A stretch of 15,376 nucleotides of DNA from an uncultured Salinimicrobium sp. Lineage in GTDB: Bacteria; Bacteroidota; Bacteroidia; Flavobacteriales; Flavobacteriaceae. The notes under the pieces were generated by a model. That model made no database searches. It saw nothing but the letters and a program-made list of their open reading frames with translations, and was not told where the DNA came from. Location: the NCBI GenBank assembly GCA_946887025.1, contig CAMPJY010000054.1:1-15376 (forward strand), read 5' to 3'. The position numbers and the translations under genes are program-made. Below are positions 1 to 7,827 of this stretch, piece by piece. Within the stretch, counting starts at the first letter, position 1; every line of letters starts with the position of its first letter.

Positions 1-2
1 TT

Positions 3-1379
3 TCTGTAGAAGGTTTCAGGTATTTCCTTTTCCTGGACCGGTTCATCCTGTTCTCCTCGGACCTGGACCAGCTGAAAGAAGTGGTGACCAGCGTTCAGAA
101 TGAAAAAGTTCTGGCAGTCACCGAGGCATACAAAAATTCATTTCAAAGCCTGAGCACCGAAGCTTCCCTGCTCTGGGTGTCCAACAACCGGAATTTTAAA
201 AACAAGCTGAGCGATTTTGCGGAGCAGGACCTGCGCGAAGAAATTAAAGGGCTTGATTTTACCGGCTTCCCAATAGCCGCCCTGCAGTTTATATACCAGT
301 CAGATTTTGCCCACGTACATGCGGTGCTTCAGAAAACGGAGGGGGAGATAGAAACAGCAGGTCTGAGCCAGGAGGTTTCCATCACATTGGAAAACCGGCT
401 GCTGGCCCCGCCAGTATTCTTCGACAACCATCGCAGCGACGGACTGGATATCGCGGTGCAGGATGTGAACAACACCCTCTACCTCATCTCCCCTGCCGGA
501 AAAATTTATTGGAAGAAAAAACTCGACGGCCCGATCCTCGGGAAAATACAGCAGGTTGACCTGTACCGCAACGGTCGAAAACAACTGGCTTTTGCGACCC
601 CGCATTCGGTGGAGGTAATTGATCGCGATGGCAATAGCGTGAAACCCTTCCCGCTGGAATTCCGTGACGAAATAACCCAGCCCCTCGCAGTCTTCGACTA
701 CGACAACAACAGGAAATACAGATTTCTGGTGGTGCAGAAAGAGGATGTATACATGTACGACAGCAAGGGGAATGGCGTAAGCGGGTTCAGGTTTAAAGAA
801 GCCGGAGGGGAAATTAACCTGCCCCCGAAACACATCCGGATTGGCAGGAAGGATTATATCCTGATCTCTGAAGCCTCGGGGAAACTGAATATCCTGAGCA
901 GGACTGGCCAATCCAGGGTGAATATAAAAGGAACGCTGAATCCGTCAGGGAATGAGTGGTACGAGCATGAAGGCGCTTTTGTCACCACAAGTAAGGATGG
1001 GGAACTGGTGAAGATCAGTGAAAATGGCAACCTGAACCGCCAGGCCCTAGGACTTTCCGACAATCACGGGCTCGTGGCCACCGAAAGGACGCTGGTCACC
1101 CTGTCCGATAACCAGCTTAGCATCAAGGGAAAAACCATTTCCCTGGATTTCGGCCTCTATACCGAACCCCAGATCTTCTACCTGAACAACAAGATCTACG
1201 TGAGTGTCACCGACACCCAGGCCCATAAAGTGTACCTCTTCGACAGCAATGCTGAGCTGCTGCCCGATTTCCCTGTGTATGGCAATTCGGGAATCGACCT
1301 GGGCAATGCGGATGGCGATGCGAGTCTGGAGCTGACGGTGATGGGGGACGAGGACAGCGTGCTGGTGTACGAGCTGTAG
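3..1379 (+). CDS. Beta-propeller-like protein, C-terminal part (5' truncated by window edge)
   Basis: The reading frame is open from the first codon (position 3) with no stop, so the gene starts outside the window; the GTG at 81 is only an internal codon. About 458 residues are visible. The first ~110 (a YFLFLDRFILFSSD stretch, then a helix-rich part) resemble the end of a globular domain. From about residue 130 to the end there are repeating short beta-strand units built around phrases such as TLYLISPAGKIYWKKKL, VEVIDRDGNSVKPFPLEF, VYMYDSKGNGVSGF and KVYLFDSNAELLPDFPV. These look like the blades of a PQQ/FG-GAP-type beta propeller, and the last blade carries a DLGNADGDASLELTV calcium-loop-like segment. 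No catalytic residues are recognisable. Role and location are unknown; propellers of this kind are commonly envelope or periplasmic scaffolds, but that is inference because the N-terminus is missing. The stop codon lies inside a palindrome at 1375-1404. Confidence 0.75.
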   Translation, partial: SVEGFRYFLFLDRFILFSSDLDQLKEVVTSVQNEKVLAVTEAYKNSFQSLSTEASLLWVSNNRNFKNKLSDFAEQDLREEIKGLDFTGFPIAALQFIYQSDFAHVHAVLQKTEGEIETAGLSQEVSITLENRLLAPPVFFDNHRSDGLDIAVQDVNNTLYLISPAGKIYWKKKLDGPILGKIQQVDLYRNGRKQLAFATPHSVEVIDRDGNSVKPFPLEFRDEITQPLAVFDYDNNRKYRFLVVQKEDVYMYDSKGNGVSGFRFKEAGGEINLPPKHIRIGRKDYILISEASGKLNILSRTGQSRVNIKGTLNPSGNEWYEHEGAFVTTSKDGELVKISENGNLNRQALGLSDNHGLVATERTLVTLSDNQLSIKGKTISLDFGLYTEPQIFYLNNKIYVSVTDTQAHKVYLFDSNAELLPDFPVYGNSGIDLGNADGDASLELTVMGDEDSVLVYEL

Positions 1380-1404
1380 AGAGGCAGAGCTTTGCGTCTC
1401 TACA
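1375..1404. repeat. Palindromic repeat over the stop codon of the propeller gene
   Basis: TGTAGAGA (1375-1382) is perfectly complementary to TCTCTACA (1397-1404). Inside it, GCA (1384-1386) pairs with TGC (1393-1395). The TAG stop at 1377-1379 is in the left arm. No T-tract follows (the next bases are tccccc), so this is not a standard intrinsic terminator. The GTAGAGAC...GTCTCTAC form is reminiscent of small dispersed palindromes seen in intergenic DNA of other bacteria. Family assignment is inference. Confidence 0.65.
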
Positions 1405-1449
1405 TCCCCCAACCAACTCCCTATCAACTCCCAATACAACAGCCTTTAA

Positions 1450-1581
1450 ACAGGCTATATACAGGTTATATACAGGCTATAAACAGGCTTGGAAGCCTGT
1501 ATATAGCCTGTTTACCTACTGTTTACCGCCTGTTATATCAAGCCCTGGTAGGGACTTGGTAGGGACCTGTTCAAAGCCTGT
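1450..1581. repeat. 11-bp-phased ACAGG/CCTGT array, 4 forward + 8 inverted units
   Basis: ACAGG begins at 1450, 1461, 1472 and 1483, exactly 11 bp apart. The complementary CCTGT, or a one-base variant, begins at 1496, 1507, 1518 (ACTGT) and 1529. After a 4-bp slip (tata, 1534-1537) the series resumes at 1544 (CCTGG), 1555 (CTTGG), 1566 and 1577. The first eight units make one long imperfect hairpin centred near 1491, with a perfect 19-bp arm pair at 1447-1465 and 1496-1514. The third and fourth units also fold back on the fifth and sixth (1472-1490 with 1493-1511, one mismatch). A unit of 11 is not a multiple of three and the tract contains no gene. It ends about 35 bp before the ATG at 1617. 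Confidence 0.85.
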
Positions 1582-1591
1582 ATTATTTTTG

Positions 1592-1598
1592 TACTTTG
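1592..1598 (+). promoter_or_regulatory. Possible -7 box for the SnoaL-like lipoprotein gene
   Basis: TACTTTG is close to the Bacteroidota -7 consensus TAnnTTTG but one base short in the spacer. It sits 18 bp before the ATG at 1617, directly after the 11-bp repeat array. There is no clear TTG at the expected -33 distance; that position is occupied by the last repeat units. Weak assignment. Confidence 0.3.
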
Positions 1599-1616
1599 GA
1601 ACCTATAAATCCGAAT

Positions 1617-2195
1617 ATGAAAAAAACAATCATAATTCTCTTTGCCCTGGCCCTGACTTCCTGTGTGGACAGGATTGAAAGAAAAGTGCCCTACTCCCCT
1701 GCCGAGGCACAGACGCTTAATTCTTCCGAAGAAAATCCTGAGCAAGCGAAGGAAAAGGTAAATAAGGTGCTGGAGGACTGGCACCGGGCTGCTGCAGAAG
1801 CAGATTTCGACGGGTATTTTGGAAAAATGGCCGAGCCCTCCGTCTACATAGGCACGGATGCCACCGAGAATTGGGATCTGGAGGCATTTAAGGCTTTTTC
1901 CAAACCTTATTTTGACAATGGCAAGGCCTGGGATTTCACAACACTTGAACGCAATATCTACCTCTCGGAATCGGGGAAGGTAGCCTGGTTTGATGAACTT
2001 TTGGACAGCCACATGGGACTGACCAGAGGTTCTGGGGTGCTGGTTCGGAGGGATGACACCTGGAAAATTAAGCATTACGTGCTTTCGCTGACCATTCCCA
2101 ATGATAACCTGGAGCAGGTGAAAGCTGTGAACAGGGAAATTGACAGCAGCCTGATATCCGGGTATAAAGTTTCAATTAAAGACGACAATCCTTAA
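1617..2195 (+). CDS. SnoaL-like/DUF4440-type lipoprotein (192 aa)
   Basis: The N-terminus MKKTIIILFALALTSC is a lipoprotein signal with a lipobox (LTSC), so the mature protein would be lipidated on Cys16 and held on the envelope. A linker follows, and then from about residue 46 to 160 an NTF2-fold domain with the usual order of the SnoaL/DUF4440 group: an opening helix (KVNKVLEDWHRAAAEADFDGY), the EPSVYIGTDATENWDLEAFKAF segment, and closing strands GKVAWFDELLDSH and GVLVRRDDTWKIKHYVLSLTIPND. Proteins of this fold are often small-molecule binding or isomerase-like, but no substrate can be named here. I chose the ATG at 1617; a TTG 21 bp upstream extends the frame but would spoil the signal peptide. 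The gene stands alone behind a repeat array, and the next gene starts 98 bp downstream. Confidence 0.8.
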   Translation: MKKTIIILFALALTSCVDRIERKVPYSPAEAQTLNSSEENPEQAKEKVNKVLEDWHRAAAEADFDGYFGKMAEPSVYIGTDATENWDLEAFKAFSKPYFDNGKAWDFTTLERNIYLSESGKVAWFDELLDSHMGLTRGSGVLVRRDDTWKIKHYVLSLTIPNDNLEQVKAVNREIDSSLISGYKVSIKDDNP

Positions 2196-2293
2196 AGCTT
2201 CGCTGCTTCTCTTCCGCGGAAAATCTTTTTTACGAGAGAAGTCTAACTTTTAGTATTTTAGCACCTCAAAATTTTATAATAAGGAAATAGAAC

Positions 2294-4354
2294 ATGAAAA
2301 AAACAAACCTGTTTGCCTTGACGCTTGCAGCATCTGCCGCGTTGACCGGATGTGTTGCGGACAAGGGAACAAAAGCTGAAGAGCCAAGAGGGATTAATCT
2401 GGCTTATATGGACACTACCGTGAGTCCAAAGGATGATTTCTTCCGATTTGTAAACGGAAAATGGCTGGATTCCACCGAAATTCCTTCCGACAGGACCACC
2501 TGGGGAAGTTTCAATGAACTCCGCCAGAAAACCGATGCGGATGCCCTTGCCCTGCTGGAGGCAGCCTCACAAAATGAAAACCTTGACCCCAACAGCGATC
2601 AGGCCAAAGCGGTTTACCTGTATAAAACCATTATGGATACGGTCACCAGAAATGAGCAGGGGATCGAACCTATAAAACCTTACCTCGCCAAAATTGAGGC
2701 CATCCAGGATAAGGAGGATCTTCAACAGTACCTGACCGAAATGCAGCTGTACGGCGGCGGCGGATTCTACTCTTTTGGAGTCAGGGCCGATGCGAAAAAT
2801 TCCAACATGAACGCTGCATACCTGTATCCGGGAGGTCTTGGCCTTCCTGACAGGGAATATTATGTAGCAGACGATTCAGATTCTCAGGAAAAGAGAAAGC
2901 TCTATAAGGAGCACGTGGCACGCATGCTTCAGTTCCTGGGGGATTCCGAGAAAGAAGCTGCTGAAAACGCAGAAACCATCCTCGCTTTCGAAACCAGAAT
3001 GGCAGAACCCAGAATGGACAAGGTGGAGCGAAGGGATGCCCGACTTTCTTACAACCCAAGAAGCGTGGCCCAGCTTGCAGAAGCTGTACCTGCAGTGGAC
3101 TGGAATACCTATTTCGAAGCTATCGGCGCAGAGGAAGTGGATACCATTATCGTAACCCAGCCTAAGTATATGGCTGCTCTTCAGGATATTTTTAAAGAAA
3201 ATGAGGTGGAAGACTGGAAGCAGTATCTTCGCTGGACTTTGTTCAACGACGCAGCTTCTACTCTGACTACCGAGATTGAAAGGGCCAACTGGGAATTCTA
3301 CGATCAGACCCTTAGAGGTGCCAAGGAACAACTTCCTCTTAATGAAAGAGCTTTGGGTACCATAAACGGGACCATCGGGGAAGCTTTGGGGAAACTTTAT
3401 GTGGAAGAGCATTTTCCTGCTGAGGCCAAGGCAAAGGCCGAAGAAATGATCGCCAATGTGGTAAAGGCTTTCCAGGCAAGGATCAATGACCTTGAATGGA
3501 TGAGCGACAGCACCAAGGTGAAAGCCATAGAGAAACTGGGTACCACTACCATTAAGGTGGGCTATCCGGATGAATGGAAGGACTACAGCGACCTGGTGGT
3601 TAAGAAACCCGAGGACGGAGGTTCTTATTTCCAGAACGTTCTGAATGTAGCTAAATGGAATGTTCAGGACAACATCTCGGAATTAGGCGAGCCAGTGGAC
3701 AAAAGCGAATGGTTCATGGCCCCACAGATCGTGAACGCATACTACAATCCGAGTTACAACGAGATCGTATTCCCAGCTGCTATTCTGCAACCTCCCTTCT
3801 ATGATTATAAGGCTGATGCCGCCGTTAATTACGGAGGAATCGGTGCGGTTATCGGACATGAGATTTCCCACGGATTTGATGACAGCGGTTCAAGATTTGA
3901 TGCTGAAGGAAACCTGAACAACTGGTGGACCGAAGAAGATCTGACCCAGTTTGAAGGTCTTGGAGGCGCCCTCGCCGATCAGTACAGTGCTATTGAAGTA
4001 CTGGACAGCGTTTACATCAATGGGAAATTTACCTTAGGTGAGAATATCGGGGATCTTGGAGGTGTGAACGCAGCCTACGACGGACTTCAGCTTCACCTTG
4101 CGGAGCATGGGAATCCCGGGAAGATCGACGGATTTACTCCGGAGCAGCGTTTCTTCATGTCCTGGGCTACGGTCTGGAGAACTAAAATGAGGGACGAGGC
4201 GCTGAAAAACCTTATTAAGACAGACCCACACTCCCCGGGAATGTATAGAGCAGTGGTGCCTCTTAAGAATATCGATGCTTTCTACGAAGCTTTTGATATT
4301 ACTGAAGAAGATTCCATGTGGTTAGCCCCGGAAGAACGAGTTTCGATCTGGTAG
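2294..4354 (+). CDS. M13 family zinc metallopeptidase, lipoprotein (PepO/neprilysin-like)
   Basis: This 686-residue protein begins with a lipoprotein signal (cleavage before Cys20 in ALTGC), so it is probably a membrane-anchored oligopeptidase in the periplasm or on the surface. The N-terminal M13 domain starts at DTTVSPKDDFFRFVNGKW (about residues 41-58). The catalytic domain carries NAYY (481-484), which binds substrate backbone in this family. It also has HEISH (522-526; zinc ligands His522 and His526, catalytic Glu523) and GENIGD, in which Glu583 is the third zinc ligand and Asp587 supports catalysis. The spacing from first His to Glu matches neprilysin closely. The C-terminus is VSIW, the counterpart of the family's C-x-x-W ending but without the cysteine, as is usual for bacterial members. 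The length is standard and all key residues are present. The gene ends just before a strong terminator and appears monocistronic. Confidence 0.95.
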   Translation: MKKTNLFALTLAASAALTGCVADKGTKAEEPRGINLAYMDTTVSPKDDFFRFVNGKWLDSTEIPSDRTTWGSFNELRQKTDADALALLEAASQNENLDPNSDQAKAVYLYKTIMDTVTRNEQGIEPIKPYLAKIEAIQDKEDLQQYLTEMQLYGGGGFYSFGVRADAKNSNMNAAYLYPGGLGLPDREYYVADDSDSQEKRKLYKEHVARMLQFLGDSEKEAAENAETILAFETRMAEPRMDKVERRDARLSYNPRSVAQLAEAVPAVDWNTYFEAIGAEEVDTIIVTQPKYMAALQDIFKENEVEDWKQYLRWTLFNDAASTLTTEIERANWEFYDQTLRGAKEQLPLNERALGTINGTIGEALGKLYVEEHFPAEAKAKAEEMIANVVKAFQARINDLEWMSDSTKVKAIEKLGTTTIKVGYPDEWKDYSDLVVKKPEDGGSYFQNVLNVAKWNVQDNISELGEPVDKSEWFMAPQIVNAYYNPSYNEIVFPAAILQPPFYDYKADAAVNYGGIGAVIGHEISHGFDDSGSRFDAEGNLNNWWTEEDLTQFEGLGGALADQYSAIEVLDSVYINGKFTLGENIGDLGGVNAAYDGLQLHLAEHGNPGKIDGFTPEQRFFMSWATVWRTKMRDEALKNLIKTDPHSPGMYRAVVPLKNIDAFYEAFDITEEDSMWLAPEERVSIW

Positions 4355-4372
4355 ACCATAAAATATAAATTT

Positions 4373-4399
4373 AAAAGCCCCTCTATTGGGGCTTTTTTT
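4373..4399 (+). terminator. Intrinsic terminator after the M13 peptidase gene
   Basis: AAAAGCCCC (4373-4381) and GGGGCTTTT (4388-4396) form a perfect 9-bp stem with loop TCTATT, followed by further Ts to 4399. It lies 19 bp after the stop codon. Because the stem is flanked by As on the left, it could also serve weakly on the minus strand for the convergent SDR gene. Confidence 0.9.
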
Positions 4400-4427
4400 A
4401 TTTCAATACTTCAAGAAAATAAGGATA

Positions 4428-4541
4428 CGGGAATCTGCAGATTCCCGCCCGGTGGCACTCCGATCTGGAGATTGGGCGCAGCGTGTCCGCTGGTCGAAAT
4501 CTCCAGATTTCGGCCTAAAGGGTGGCAATCTTTAGATTGCC
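4428..4541. repeat. Cluster of three REP-like palindromes
   Basis: Three palindromes with an AATCT/AGATT core fill the gap between two convergent genes. The first is a perfect 20-bp palindrome at 4428-4447 (GGGAATCT / AGATTCCC arms). The second pairs ATCTGGAGATT (4463-4473) with AATCTCCAGAT (4498-4508), and CCG/CGG extend the stem past a 2-nt bulge. The third, at 4524-4541, has arms GGCAATCT and AGATTGCC. The segments ggtggcactc and ggtggcaatc before the second and third units are near-copies. No coding frame is convincing here. The layout is like REP/BIME elements; no RAYT transposase gene is in the window. Confidence 0.75.
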
Positions 4542-4561
4542 GTCCGGTTCTGGAATCGTGC

Positions 4562-5380
4562 TTAGAGCCTTCCTTTAAATTCATAATCCAGCCCAAGCTG
4601 CAACTTTCCGGAATCAATGAGCTTGCCTTTGGAGAGTCCATTGCCGAATTCAGGTAGAGGCAGGGATCTTTCCCTGGCTTTCCGGGAATAATAGCTTTCC
4701 TTGGAAGGATGTTCCGGGAAAACAGCATTATAGACCTCTCCCCAGCTTCCCTTTTCCAGGAGCGCCTCCAGTATCCCGATACAGTCGGTCAGGGAAATCA
4801 GATTCACAGGAGCTTCAGGATTGGCGATGTCCTTCCTACCTGAAAGTTGATTAACAGGATGTCTGTCCTTCCCTATCAGGCCCCCGAGACGAAGGATTGT
4901 TGTTGAAAATCCCTTCTCTGAACGCAGGAGTTCTTCCGCAGCAATCAGGGCCTTTCCTCTTGAGGAGGTGGCATTGGGCATGTCTTCCTCTTTATAAACC
5001 GGGAATTCTTCTGTATCTTCATAAACGGAGATGGAGCTGACAAACACTACTTTTGTTAATGAAAAACTCCTGATCATTTTAACCAGCTGTTCAATGGACT
5101 TCAAATAATCCTCAGGGGATCTGCTTCGTATTCCCGGAGGGAAATCAATGATCAGCACCTCCACTCCCGAAAGAAAGGAGGTGAGATCCCCCGTTATTTC
5201 TTCCGCCTCCACCTGTATTAGATAAGGCTCAATTCCTGAAGCCCTCAAAACTTCGAGTTTCCCCGGAGTGGTGGTACTCCCATTAATTTTATAACCTTTT
5301 CCAATAAGCTGCTCCGCCAGGGGAAGTCCCAGCCAGCCGCACCCCAGAATCGCTACATGCTTTGAGGATGTACTGCTCAT
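4562..5380 (-). CDS. Atypical SDR-family NAD(P)-binding protein (YeeZ-like epimerase/dehydratase fold)
   Basis: This 272-residue protein opens with a Rossmann nucleotide-binding motif, VAILGCGWLG (Gly13, Gly15, Gly18). It continues with extended-SDR landmarks: VVFVSSISVY (about 111-120) and LRLGGLIG (about 163-170). The usual catalytic YxxxK is not intact: Lys143 is there, but the position four before it is Ser139, as in atypical SDRs related to E. coli YeeZ. It may therefore bind NAD(P) without classical SDR chemistry, or use another base. The substrate is unknown. Its ATG overlaps the stop of the upstream M28 gene by one base (TAATG on the minus strand), so translation is probably coupled and the two genes share a transcript. 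It converges on the M13 gene across the REP-like palindromes. Confidence 0.85.
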   Translation of the reverse strand: MSSTSSKHVAILGCGWLGLPLAEQLIGKGYKINGSTTTPGKLEVLRASGIEPYLIQVEAEEITGDLTSFLSGVEVLIIDFPPGIRSRSPEDYLKSIEQLVKMIRSFSLTKVVFVSSISVYEDTEEFPVYKEEDMPNATSSRGKALIAAEELLRSEKGFSTTILRLGGLIGKDRHPVNQLSGRKDIANPEAPVNLISLTDCIGILEALLEKGSWGEVYNAVFPEHPSKESYYSRKARERSLPLPEFGNGLSKGKLIDSGKLQLGLDYEFKGRL

Positions 5381-7689
5381 TATTCCAATGTAAAAGATTT
5401 CTTCACCACCACCGCATCATTCAGGACAAATGGCCTGGGGATCATGTTTTCGGGCCTCGGGGGCACATTTAAATGGTCGTTTTCCAGAAGATCATTGCTT
5501 GCTTCATAAAGTGTAAAGACGGGAAGAGTATCCCCCTCCACGCGGAATTTCAACTCCAGGGTATCCCGATCCACAGCATAGTAAGTAAGCAGTCTGTCGG
5601 TCCATCTACTTTTGAAGATATGGGGAGGATTTTCACCCGTTGAGACCGGCTGAGCCGTCAGTCCATTGGCAGTAAATTCAGTGAAATCAAAAGGCCCCTC
5701 GGTAAATACCTCTATCCGATTAATATTCCTTTGCGGAATAATCTTCACCTCATGCCATTGCTGCCCGAGGGAATCTGTGCTTTCAACCAGCACCTCCGGA
5801 GCCCTGAGCGGCACCACTGGGGCCTTGGCTCGTTTGGTGAAGCCGGAATTATACTTGCTGCTGAAAGCGTCTGCAGCTTCGCCTGAAACATAAGGTTCCC
5901 CGAAGAATTTGTCTGTCCATTCATCCCCCATGGCATCATAGGTATTCCAGGTCGCTGTCTGGGTGTCGCTGTCCAATAGATACACCAGACTGTTGGGCTT
6001 TGGCCTTTTTGAAGTAAAATCTGATTTAAAATGAGCGATCAGAAAAAGTGCGAAAAAGCTGAGAAGGGAGAGCAGCCCTAAGGATCGAAGATTTCGATAA
6101 CTTCGGAATACAGGCCATAGAAATGTCCACAGAAAGACCAGCAGAATTGAGCTGACAAAAAGTATCTTCAATCCAAGAGCCACCGGAAAAGACTGGATAA
6201 AAGGCAGGAGAATAAAAATTGCGGGAAGGCTGAGTAAACTCATCAGCAAAAGGTTCGGCCTTTTTTGTCGTATCAGGACGAACAGTTGTAGGAGCCCGAA
6301 GAATACGGGGATAACGAAATAGGCAGCACCCGGGAGGTAGGCGGCAGCGAGGCCACAGATCAGCAGCCATAACAAAAGAGGGGCGATAAAAAATTCCCCA
6401 AATTGCTTTTTGCTTCGAAAGTATTGATAAGTAATAAAACAGATCCCCATGGAAAAAAAGACAATCCCTGCGAGGTAGTAGTACCCGTTATAAGTAAACC
6501 CGTGTTCCATTTCCAGATACTGCGGATACAGGTAAAGGCAGAGTTTCCAAAGCAAATAGGTCCCAAAACCTGCGACTGCCAGGGAGAGCAGCAGGGGAAG
6601 AAACCCTTTAAGTACGGATACAGGATTCATCCGCTTCTGCCCTATCCCGTAAACAATAAGACCGATGAAGAAAACTGCTGCGATAATCAGCATCGGCCAT
6701 ATCCATGAAAAAGGATAGCTCAGCATGTGAAAAACAGGGATATCAAAGTATATGACATCCTCGGGGGAATTAAGATCTTCCAAAGGAACCCGGCTAAAAT
6801 ACTCCAACAGGGGCATCAGGTAACTGCCCTGATGTGCGAGCGTTTCCAGGTCCAGGTTTTCAGGAGCGTCGTTGGCCGTGTGATAATCAAAATGATCGTC
6901 GATAAAGGCAAAGTTAAATCCGTTGATCCCCCCATCTTCCCTTAGGACGGTTAAGTCGGTATCATTGGGCAGCATTTTATAAACGCTGTAGGCCAGGGAA
7001 TTTGTGGTGGGGAACTCAGGATCCGCAGCGACAAAATGTTCAATCAGGGATTTATTTCCGTGGTTTGTCTCAAGAAGCATAAAAGAACTTCCTCCACTTC
7101 CGCGGGCTTCGAAATTCAGGGCGAGGCCTGTCTCCTCGGCCCAGGGATGTTCATTGACAAAAAGCTGAGCGCCGTTCAGTCCCAGTTCCTCGGCATCGGT
7201 AAACACAAGGAGGATATCATTTACAGGAACCTCCCCTGAAGCCAGAAAAGCCCTGACACCTTCTAAAATAGTACCTACCCCACTCGCCGCATCACTGGCT
7301 CCGGGAGAGGAATGGACAGCGCTGTCATAGTGGGTAAGCAATAAAAGAGCTTTGCCTGTTCCGGAACCCTCGATTCTGGCGAGTATATTAGCCGGGCGGG
7401 TCAGGACTCCTCGTTCGGATAGCGAATATCCCTCCTGGATCTGCGTTTCCAGGCCCAGTTTCTCCAGTTCTTTCACAATATAGTCCTGAGCTACGGCATG
7501 AGCAGAAGTCCCCACAAAATGTGGCTGCTGCGCCAGTGCTTTCACATGTTGAAAAGCCCTGGCAGTCGAAAATTCCGTTACGTTTTCTGGAGAGCTTTCA
7601 GAAACCTGAGGCATAGCAGCATAAAAATACCAGAAAATGGCAGCGACTATGATAAGAAATGAAGCGGGAACCTGTAATTTTTTTATCAT
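5380..7689 (-). CDS. M28 family zinc peptidase with polytopic membrane domain (ERMP1/Fxna-like)
   Basis: This is a 769-residue membrane protein. Residues about 8-27 form an N-terminal membrane anchor. The M28 domain follows (about 40-300) with its metal and catalytic residues visible: His120 (THYDS), Asp133 (GASDAASG), Glu167 (general base) and Glu168 (DAEELG), Glu194 (NFEARGSGG) and His270 (YHTANDAPENLD). The HPWA...NFEARGSGG stretch matches the ERMP1/Fxna branch of M28, where Glu stands at the usual Asp position. From about 325 to 560 there are roughly eight to nine hydrophobic spans, starting SWIWPMLIIAAVFFIGLIVY. A soluble domain (about 565-769) closes the protein. The expected topology puts both soluble parts outside the cytoplasm. 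It probably acts as an exo- or aminopeptidase on peptides; the substrate is unknown. It is the first gene of a two-gene unit with the SDR gene. Confidence 0.9.
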   Translation of the reverse strand: MIKKLQVPASFLIIVAAIFWYFYAAMPQVSESSPENVTEFSTARAFQHVKALAQQPHFVGTSAHAVAQDYIVKELEKLGLETQIQEGYSLSERGVLTRPANILARIEGSGTGKALLLLTHYDSAVHSSPGASDAASGVGTILEGVRAFLASGEVPVNDILLVFTDAEELGLNGAQLFVNEHPWAEETGLALNFEARGSGGSSFMLLETNHGNKSLIEHFVAADPEFPTTNSLAYSVYKMLPNDTDLTVLREDGGINGFNFAFIDDHFDYHTANDAPENLDLETLAHQGSYLMPLLEYFSRVPLEDLNSPEDVIYFDIPVFHMLSYPFSWIWPMLIIAAVFFIGLIVYGIGQKRMNPVSVLKGFLPLLLSLAVAGFGTYLLWKLCLYLYPQYLEMEHGFTYNGYYYLAGIVFFSMGICFITYQYFRSKKQFGEFFIAPLLLWLLICGLAAAYLPGAAYFVIPVFFGLLQLFVLIRQKRPNLLLMSLLSLPAIFILLPFIQSFPVALGLKILFVSSILLVFLWTFLWPVFRSYRNLRSLGLLSLLSFFALFLIAHFKSDFTSKRPKPNSLVYLLDSDTQTATWNTYDAMGDEWTDKFFGEPYVSGEAADAFSSKYNSGFTKRAKAPVVPLRAPEVLVESTDSLGQQWHEVKIIPQRNINRIEVFTEGPFDFTEFTANGLTAQPVSTGENPPHIFKSRWTDRLLTYYAVDRDTLELKFRVEGDTLPVFTLYEASNDLLENDHLNVPPRPENMIPRPFVLNDAVVVKKSFTLE

Positions 7690-7693
7690 ATCC

Positions 7694-7701
7694 CAAATAT
7701 A
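7694..7701 (-). promoter_or_regulatory. Possible -7 box for the M28-SDR unit
   Basis: On the minus strand TATATTTG is an exact TAnnTTTG match ending 4 nt before the ATG at 7689. If used, the mRNA would be leaderless or nearly so. No TTG is seen at the expected -33 distance, so the assignment is weak. Confidence 0.3.
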
Positions 7702-7827
7702 TTTAAAAGGCTTTACTCTTCTTCTGAAGACTGAAAATTTCTTAAAACATTGCCAAGAATTATAAGGCCGTTGGGTTTTGAATTTTTATTTCCATATATT
7801 TAGTTATTCACACTCAAACAGTTAGCC

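Noticed and set aside
1447..1581. CRISPR array interpretation of the repeated segment
   Set aside because: The repeat unit is 11 bp with inverted copies and no unique spacers of constant length, and no cas genes are present.
1596..1616. TTG at 1596 as the start of the SnoaL-like lipoprotein
   Set aside because: It would add seven residues before MKKT and break the lipoprotein signal; the ATG at 1617 gives a normal signal.
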